DNA of 64,000 bases from Verticiella sediminum. Lineage in GTDB: Bacteria; Pseudomonadota; Gammaproteobacteria; Burkholderiales; Burkholderiaceae_B. The position numbers and the translations under genes were made by a program. Positions 60,701 to 64,000 of this stretch are shown here, piece by piece. The notes under the pieces were generated by a model. The model searched no databases. It was not told the DNA's origin and worked only from the letters and a program-made list of their open reading frames with translations. The DNA lies in the NCBI RefSeq assembly GCF_007558815.1, contig NZ_VLTJ01000007.1:1-64000 (forward strand), given 5' to 3'. Every line of letters starts with the position of its first letter. Positions within the stretch are counted from its first letter, which is position 1.

Positions 60701-61196
60701 CGTCGACCATGGCGAACTCGCTCTGGTGGCACGTCGTGGAGGATTCGCAGGTGTGGTCGTCGCCCATCAGCACGAGCACGCCGCCCAGCCGGGACGAGCC
60801 GGCCAGATTGCCGTGGCGAAAGGCATCGCCCGTGCGGTCCACGCCGGGCCCCTTGCCATACCAGAGGGCAAACACGCCGTCGTACTTGCCCTCGCCGCCG
60901 ATCTCCGCCTGCTGCGACCCCCACACCGCGGTTGCCGCCAGATCCTCGTTGATGCCGGGCACGAAGACGATCCCGTGAGCCGCGAGCGGCTTGCCGGCCT
61001 TGTGGATCTGCTCGTCCAGGCCGCCCAGCGGCGAGCCGCGATAGCCGGAGATGTAGCCCGCGGTGTTGTGGCCCTCGGCCTGATCCCTGGCGTGCTGCGT
61101 CATGGGCAGGCGGACCAGCGCCTGGGTGCCGGTGATGAAGATGCGGCCCTGCGTCAGCGTGTATTTGTCGTCGAGCGTAACGGTCTTCAATGCCAT
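57711..61196 (-). CDS. Indolepyruvate:ferredoxin oxidoreductase, fused form
   Basis: Thiamine-diphosphate enzyme converting aryl 2-oxoacids (indolepyruvate, phenylpyruvate) to arylacetyl-CoA, with reduction of ferredoxin or another acceptor. 1161 residues, ATG 61196 with AGGAA. One chain carries the N-terminal oxoacid domain (GYRGSPLGGLD near 45), the TPP domain (VGDGTYFHSG near 494, with YNDAVAM), a cysteine-rich region (VCEGCGDCGEASNCV near 632 and CNKDYSCAKGFCP), and the gamma domain (GMGGTGVVTIGAIL near 722). This alpha-gamma fusion of about 1150-1200 residues is usual in betaproteobacteria. First gene of the operon. The operon partners do not include an acyl-CoA-using enzyme, which leaves the physiological substrate open. 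Confidence 0.92.
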   Translation of the reverse strand: MALKTVTLDDKYTLTQGRIFITGTQALVRLPMTQHARDQAEGHNTAGYISGYRGSPLGGLDEQIHKAGKPLAAHGIVFVPGINEDLAATAVWGSQQAEIGGEGKYDGVFALWYGKGPGVDRTGDAFRHGNLAGSSRLGGVLVLMGDDHTCESSTTCHQSEFAMVDAMIPVLSPAGVQEILDYGVLGWALSRYSGCWVGMKCVKDTVEATASVDVDVQRVRVVLPDDVALPPDGVNIRQPDTPHAQEARLHRYKLAAARAFARSNRLDRIVIDGPAARLGVITHGKSYLDVLQALDDLGLSEADAAALGLRLYKVGMPWPLEPQGAARFAEGLEKILVVEEKRSLIETQLKEQLYGRQPAPVIVGKLDEHGAALLQPEMALDSNQIALAIGERLLALGGKEELRQRVEAIRADGAAKDIVDALPRSFYFCSGCPHSSSTVLPEGSKAYAGIGCSWMAQAMDRSTTGYTHMGGEGLSWVGEAPFSQRRHMFQNVGDGTYFHSGLLAIRAAVAAGTNITYKILYNDAVAMTGGQRHDGALDPAIIARQVHAEGVRRIAVVTDEPGKYPRATAWPTGATIHHRDDLDAVQRELREIPGTTALIYDQTCAAEKRRRRKRGAFPDPAKRLLINDLVCEGCGDCGEASNCVSVQPLETEFGRKRTIDQSSCNKDYSCAKGFCPSFVTVLGGKLRKPSAVAATAAPEVLPEPVLPGIDDRVYSILVAGMGGTGVVTIGAILGMAAHLEGRGCGLLDMAGLAQKGGSVWSHLRFGPSPESIKSIRIAAGGADLILGCDMIVAGNGKSLAAARQGRTRILVNTRQVMPGDFTRNADLQYPEQRLRRNIVQAAGETHAEFVDAGRIAQALLGDSLATNMFMLGFAYQRGLIPVGAEAIDAAIVLNGAAQQMNRDAFLWGRRTALDPAAVERLLAARQAAAGAGVSPAPVRDLEEAIGMRGRFLAGYQDEAYARRYAALVERVRAAEQRQFPGRGELAAAAAKYYFKLLAYKDEYEVARLYTESGFLDRVSGLFEGSYKLVFNLAPPLLSRPGAAGRPAKREFGPWIVPVFRLLARLRFLRGTAFDVFGYAADRRQDRLLIEQYEQTVETILGRLEGGNGAVSYDTAVALLSLPEQIRGYGHVRARHIEKTRQRERELLDALHRRTVVLKRAA

Positions 61197-61579
61197 GACG
61201 GGTTCCTGTCCTGATCGAAAGCAGCAGTCGGGCAAGCCGGGATGCTGCTTTGCATGTGAAGACAGAAGTATAGACACTTATGTAAGCAGTGCATAGTACA
61301 CCTGCTGGCTATGCACGCGCGGGAGCGCCGCCAGGCACGCGACGTGCATTGGCCTGCTTTGCCGCATGAGCAAAAAACGGAAGAAAGGGAGCTAGGGCAT
61401 TGCGAAGCGAACCCGCCGCCGTGGTCGGCGATGGAGTCCGGCACACCGGAGATTGGCGGTTCCTCGCAGGCCTTGTTGGCGGGATCTACGGACGCTGCAT
61501 CGTGCCGGACCCGCTTTGACTTGGTCCTGATCCGGGCGATTTCCGGTCCGGGTCCATCCTGGCCCGGTCGATTCCAGGG
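61197..61579. other. 383-bp region upstream of the IOR operon
   Basis: No convincing gene. The part nearest the IOR start (61230-61330) is AT-rich and holds the IOR promoter region and two inverted repeats. The rest, up to the end of the VOC gene, is GC-rich and featureless. A plus-strand open frame at 61311-61607 lacks any motif or ribosome site and is judged a shadow. Confidence 0.65.
61277..61316. promoter_or_regulatory. Candidate operator of the IOR operon
   Basis: CTTA-TG-TAAG (61277-61286) stands beside a larger perfect inverted repeat, GTGCATAG (61289-61296), 12-bp spacer, CTATGCAC (61309-61316). Both lie 80-120 bp before the IOR start. Eight-base perfect arms are unlikely by chance here. 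The GntR/FCD protein encoded in the operon is the natural candidate to bind. Confidence 0.55.
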
Positions 61580-61972
61580 TCAGGCGGGCGCATCGGCCCC
61601 GTGGTAGACCGCCTCGATGTTGTAGCCGTCCGGATCGAGCACGAAGGCAGCGTAATAGCGCGCGTGGTATTGCGGGCGCAGCCCGGGTGCGCCGTTGTCG
61701 CGGCCGCCGGCGGCCAGCGCGGCGGCATGGAAGACGTCGACTGCGGCCGTGCCGACCGCCCGGAAGGCGATGTGCGTGCGCGGCACCTGGGGATTGCCCT
61801 GGATGATCCAGAATCCACCGCCGGGATCGCCCTCGCCCGGGTCGGGTGGGCCGAAGCCCACACCATCCGGGTACTCCTTGACGATGCCGTAGCCCAGGGG
61901 CTCGAGCGCTTTTTCATAGAACGCCTTGCTGGTTTCCAGGCTGGAAACCAGGATGCCGGTGTGATCGATCAT
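61580..61972 (-). CDS. VOC family (glyoxalase/bleomycin resistance-like) protein
   Basis: 130-residue single-domain VOC protein. It starts MIDHTGILVSSLETSKAFYE, with H4 as a likely metal ligand, and has the mid motif VPRTHIAFRAVG and C-terminal YYAAFVLDPDGYNIEAVYHG, with the last Glu ligand. These are the features of small glyoxalase-fold enzymes with unassigned substrates. It lies 102 bp downstream of ilvA on the same strand and may share its transcript; if so, attenuation upstream of ilvA would affect it too. Confidence 0.88.
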   Translation of the reverse strand: MIDHTGILVSSLETSKAFYEKALEPLGYGIVKEYPDGVGFGPPDPGEGDPGGGFWIIQGNPQVPRTHIAFRAVGTAAVDVFHAAALAAGGRDNGAPGLRPQYHARYYAAFVLDPDGYNIEAVYHGADAPA

Positions 61973-62074
61973 GAGCGCCTCCAGTCGTATGCAGAATCGC
62001 GCGGCCGCGATCCTTGCGGGACGCTGGCGGCAGCAAGGCGCGGACCACGGCGCCGGACGGGCGGCGGCTGCGGC

Positions 62075-63124
62075 TCATGCAGGCTGCAAGTCCCGGCATG
62101 CCGCTGCGCGTCGTGCGATGTCGCCCAGCCCCTCGAAATTGACGTTGGCGCCCGAGGTGACGACGACCAGCGCGCCGGCGTGGTCGTGGTCGTGGCGGGC
62201 GGTGTATTGCGCCAGCCCGGCCAGCGCAAGCGCGCCGGCCGGTTCGACGATGCTCCGCGTTTCGAGGAAGATGTCGCGGATCGCCGCGCACACGGCGTCG
62301 TTGTCGACCAGCACGATGTCGTCCAGCAGGCGGCGGCACAGGCGAAAGGTCTCAGCACCGACCCGGCGTACCGCCGTGCCGTCGCAAAACAGGCCGACAT
62401 GCTCCAGTTCGATGCGTTCGCCGGCCTCGATCGAGCGCGCCATCGCGCAGCTCTCATGCGTCTGCACGCCGATGACCCGGATCCGCGGGCGCACGGCCTT
62501 GATGCAGGCGGCCACCCCGGCGGCCAGACTGCCGCCGCCGATGGGCACGAATACCGCATGCAGTGGGCCGGCATGCTGGCGCAGGATCTCCAGGCCCACG
62601 GTGCCCTGCCCTGCGATCACGTCCGGATCGTCGAACGCCGGCACCGAGGTCAATCCACGATCCTGCGCCACTTGCGTCGCGTGCGCATCAGCGTCGCTAT
62701 AGCAGGCGCCATGACGGATCAGCGACACGGCCGTGCCACCCAGCGCGAGGATGGCGTCCTGCTTGACCTGCGGTGTCGTCGCCGGCACCACGATCACTGC
62801 GCGCGCGCCCAGGTGCGAGGCGGCCAGCGCCACTCCCTGAGCATGGTTGCCCGCCGACGCCGTGACGACGCCGCCGCGCAATTGTGCGGCCGACAGACTG
62901 CGCATCTTGGCATAGGCGCCGCGCAGCTTGAACGAGAACACGGGCTGCTGGTCCTCGCGCTTGAGCCAGACGTCGCATCCGAGCTGGCGCGACAGGCGCG
63001 GCGCGGGCTGCAACGCGGTTTCCCGGGCGAGATCGTAGACGGGCGCGGCGAGTATGCGAGCCAGATAGGGTTGGCAGAGCGTGGCGAGGTCGGTTGCGGG
63101 ATCGTTGAAGGATGGGGTGGCCAT
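62075..63124 (-). CDS. ilvA: Threonine dehydratase, regulatory domain absent
   Basis: PLP enzyme deaminating threonine to 2-oxobutyrate, the first step to isoleucine. It has 349 residues: only the catalytic fold-type II domain. The PLP lysine is K66 in FSFKLRGAYAK; SAGNHAQGVA (about 91) and GGGSLAAGVA (about 196) bind cofactor phosphate and substrate. The C-terminal ACT-like domain of biosynthetic IlvA (about 500 residues), where Ile inhibits, is missing, so allosteric control is not expected. A leader peptide with an Ile-codon run and a terminator lie upstream, arguing that Ile controls it by transcription attenuation and that the role is biosynthetic. ATG 63124 has no strong ribosome site. 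Confidence 0.9.
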   Translation of the reverse strand: MATPSFNDPATDLATLCQPYLARILAAPVYDLARETALQPAPRLSRQLGCDVWLKREDQQPVFSFKLRGAYAKMRSLSAAQLRGGVVTASAGNHAQGVALAASHLGARAVIVVPATTPQVKQDAILALGGTAVSLIRHGACYSDADAHATQVAQDRGLTSVPAFDDPDVIAGQGTVGLEILRQHAGPLHAVFVPIGGGSLAAGVAACIKAVRPRIRVIGVQTHESCAMARSIEAGERIELEHVGLFCDGTAVRRVGAETFRLCRRLLDDIVLVDNDAVCAAIRDIFLETRSIVEPAGALALAGLAQYTARHDHDHAGALVVVTSGANVNFEGLGDIARRAAACRDLQPA

Positions 63125-63162
63125 GGGAAGTCGCTGACAATGACCCCAGCGGCGGCTCCAAC

Positions 63163-63189
63163 AAAAAACCCGCCTCGTGGGGCGGGTTT
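63163..63189 (-). terminator. Attenuator terminator of ilvA
   Basis: Minus strand: AAACCCGCC, 6-nt loop, GGCGGGTTT, then a run of six T. A 9-bp GC-rich stem plus U-tract makes a strong intrinsic terminator. It stands 39 bp before the ilvA start and 26 bp after the leader-peptide stop, not after a gene, so its use must be conditional. Confidence 0.85.
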
Positions 63190-63214
63190 CGAGAAGACTG
63201 GATCCGAACGCGCG

Positions 63215-63280
63215 CTATCCCACCATTGCCGCAATGGTGCGAATAATGATGATCGAAACGGGGGCTGGGCGCGTGCTCAT
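63215..63280 (-). CDS. ilvA leader peptide with Ile-codon run
   Basis: 21-codon ORF from ATG 63280 to TAG 63215-63217, upstream of ilvA. It reads MSTRPAPVS, then Ile-Ile-Ile-Ile (ATC ATC ATT ATT), then RTIAAMVG: five Ile codons within 21. Its last codons encode the hairpin arm CACCATTG and its partner CAATGGTG. This is the structure of ilvL/thrL-type control peptides, where stalling at Ile codons under isoleucine shortage prevents terminator formation. It is shorter than a standard gene caller limit. Translation is inferred, not observed. Confidence 0.82.
   Translation of the reverse strand: MSTRPAPVSIIIIRTIAAMVG
63219..63240 (-). promoter_or_regulatory. Pause and antiterminator segments of the ilvA attenuator
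   Basis: Segment 1 CACCATTG and segment 2 CAATGGTG form an 8-bp pause hairpin with a 3-nt loop (63221-63239). Segment 2 continues GGTGGG, which can pair with CCCGCC of the terminator's left arm (6 bp with one G-U). The two pairings exclude each other, as in classical attenuators. Confidence 0.75.
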
Positions 63281-63286
63281 CGGTTT

Positions 63287-63315
63287 AGATTGCGCTCCGG
63301 CGTCGGACTTGTCAA
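63287..63315 (-). promoter_or_regulatory. Possible promoter of the ilvA leader
   Basis: Minus strand: perfect -35 TTGACA (63315-63310), 17-bp spacer, weak -10 CAATCT (63292-63287). The start site would fall at about the leader ATG (63280), which implies a leaderless mRNA for the control peptide. If not, the real promoter is further upstream. Confidence 0.45.
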
Positions 63316-63325
63316 GCCAGGGCAA

Positions 63326-63619
63326 CTACTCCGGCCACACAGGGGCGCGCTTCTTCCGGGCGGCGCGCACACCCTCGACGGCGTCCCGGCGCATCTGGGC
63401 GGCGAAGACCCGGGCGGCATCGTCCAGGTACTCGGGCAGGCCTTGCGTGCGCCACGCGAGCATGCCGTCGGCCGCGCGCGCCAGGTGCTTGGTCTGCGCC
63501 AGCGCGCGCGGCGCCGCGCTGGCGCAACGCGACAGCAGACGCTGCAGCGCGCGTTGCCAGTCGAACGGATCGTCGATGGCGTAGTCCACCATGCCCAGGC
63601 GCATCGCCCCGTCAATCAA
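63326..63619 (-). pseudogene. 5'-truncated enoyl-CoA hydratase (crotonase) remnant
   Basis: An open C-terminal piece of about 97 residues: LGMVDYAIDDPFDW, then ALAQTKHLARAADGM and DAVEGVRAARKKRAPVWPE, matching the last third of a crotonase (the family end 'D..EG..A..EKR.P.W'). The catalytic halves are missing. Codons further upstream in the same frame run into TAA at 63638-63640 within about 20 bases of the next gene. No start codon fits. It looks like a decayed or deleted gene. Confidence 0.7.
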
Positions 63620-63648
63620 GAAGTCATGCCGGCAAACTTAAGCCGTAC

Positions 63649-64000
63649 TTAAGCGTTCTGCTCGTTTTCCGGGGCAGGCGGCGGGGGCGCGTGGCGCGCG
63701 AGCGCCTGGACCAGCAGGGTCAGTTGCTGCTCCTTGTCCTGAAGGTGGGCGCCCAGGGTATCGACCCGGGCCTGTAGCGCGGCGCACTGCTGCCGCAGCG
63801 CAAGGCCCTCGGCATCCGCCCGGGCCTGCATGTCCCGCTGGCTCTGCGCGAGTTCGTCCAGACGCGTCTGGAGCAGCGCATGCTGGTGGTTCGCGTGCTC
63901 GAGCCGGGCCTGGGCCGCAGCCTCGGCGCGCCCGGACTCGCCGCGCACGCGCTCGAGCTCGGCCGCGAGCCCGGCGATGCGCTGCTCCGCCTCGCCGAGC
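63649..64000 (-). CDS. Coiled-coil protein, 5' end outside window
   Basis: About 116 residues are visible; the frame is open at the window end. The sequence is almost continuous heptad coiled coil (QTRLDELAQSQRDMQARADA, LQARVDTLGAHLQDKE), Ala/Gln/Glu/Arg-rich, with a Pro-rich tail APPPPPxPENEQNA-type (APPPPAPENEQNA). The closest resemblance is to the C-terminal half of KfrA-like DNA-binding coiled-coil proteins, but the DNA-binding part is not in view, so the function is open. Confidence 0.7.
   Translation of the reverse strand, partial: LGEAEQRIAGLAAELERVRGESGRAEAAAQARLEHANHQHALLQTRLDELAQSQRDMQARADAEGLALRQQCAALQARVDTLGAHLQDKEQQLTLLVQALARHAPPPPAPENEQNA

Noticed and set aside
57792-61214. 1140-codon plus-strand open frame
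   Set aside because: Antisense to the oxidoreductase gene, which has cofactor motifs in order. High GC at codon position 3 leaves the complementary frame open.
61311-61607. 99-codon plus-strand frame between IOR and VOC genes
   Set aside because: No ribosome site, low-complexity composition, overlaps the 3' end of the VOC gene.

Overview
The window looks like chromosomal DNA of a Bordetella- or Achromobacter-type betaproteobacterium (Alcaligenaceae). GC is very high, with long antisense shadow frames. There are three orphan tripartite-tricarboxylate (Bug) periplasmic receptors without membrane partners, and typical Burkholderiales small proteins (DUF4148, DUF934, DUF4387). Housekeeping order is familiar (folC-dedD-cvpA-purF, mltG-tmk-holB). 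The species is inferred, not proven. No rRNA, tRNA, CRISPR array, insertion sequence or prophage was seen.

Layout. 1-8.2 kb: redox and storage genes (fdxA, fpr, phaZ, an RnfB-like ferredoxin), panB, pncB, and a Fur-type iron uptake pair fbpAB without its ATPase. 8.4-14.5 kb: ybiT, then the folC-dedD-cvpA-purF chain. 14.6-18.2 kb: an accessory operon (VOC protein, TetR regulator, phenylacetate-CoA-ligase-like enzyme, Bug receptor) behind two near-identical inverted repeats. 18.5-21.6 kb: assimilatory sulfite/nitrite reductase, DUF934 partner and siroheme methyltransferase. 21.7-29.8 kb: dsbB, marC family, ygfZ, mltG-tmk-holB, a two-component pair and tatD. 29.9-33.2 kb: a DUF4148 protein, a LysR regulator, and a run of very small envelope or stress-type genes that includes a 36-residue proline-rich ORF.

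33.3-45.9 kb is a signalling island. A bacteriophytochrome operon (bphP, receiver, hybrid kinase, heme oxygenase bphO making the chromophore) is followed, across uppP, by a second operon: a GAF hybrid kinase with three receivers, a CheR methyltransferase, a CheB methylesterase and a receiver-kinase. No methyl-accepting chemoreceptor is present in the window. A lone Fic-domain protein follows (46.0-47.6 kb).

47.7-61.2 kb is catabolic: enoyl-CoA hydratase and alcohol dehydrogenase, a CocE-type hydrolase with a Bug receptor, and an 8-kb same-strand run (indolepyruvate:ferredoxin oxidoreductase, GntR, SMP-30, AtuA, DUF4387, Bug). 61.6-64 kb holds a VOC protein, a threonine dehydratase without the C-terminal regulatory domain, a crotonase remnant and the end of a coiled-coil gene.

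The most interesting signal is upstream of the threonine dehydratase. A 21-codon leader ORF contains four consecutive Ile codons and overlaps a hairpin. A rho-independent terminator follows, and a 6-bp antiterminator pairing is possible. This is a complete textbook attenuator in front of an enzyme that appears to lack allosteric control.
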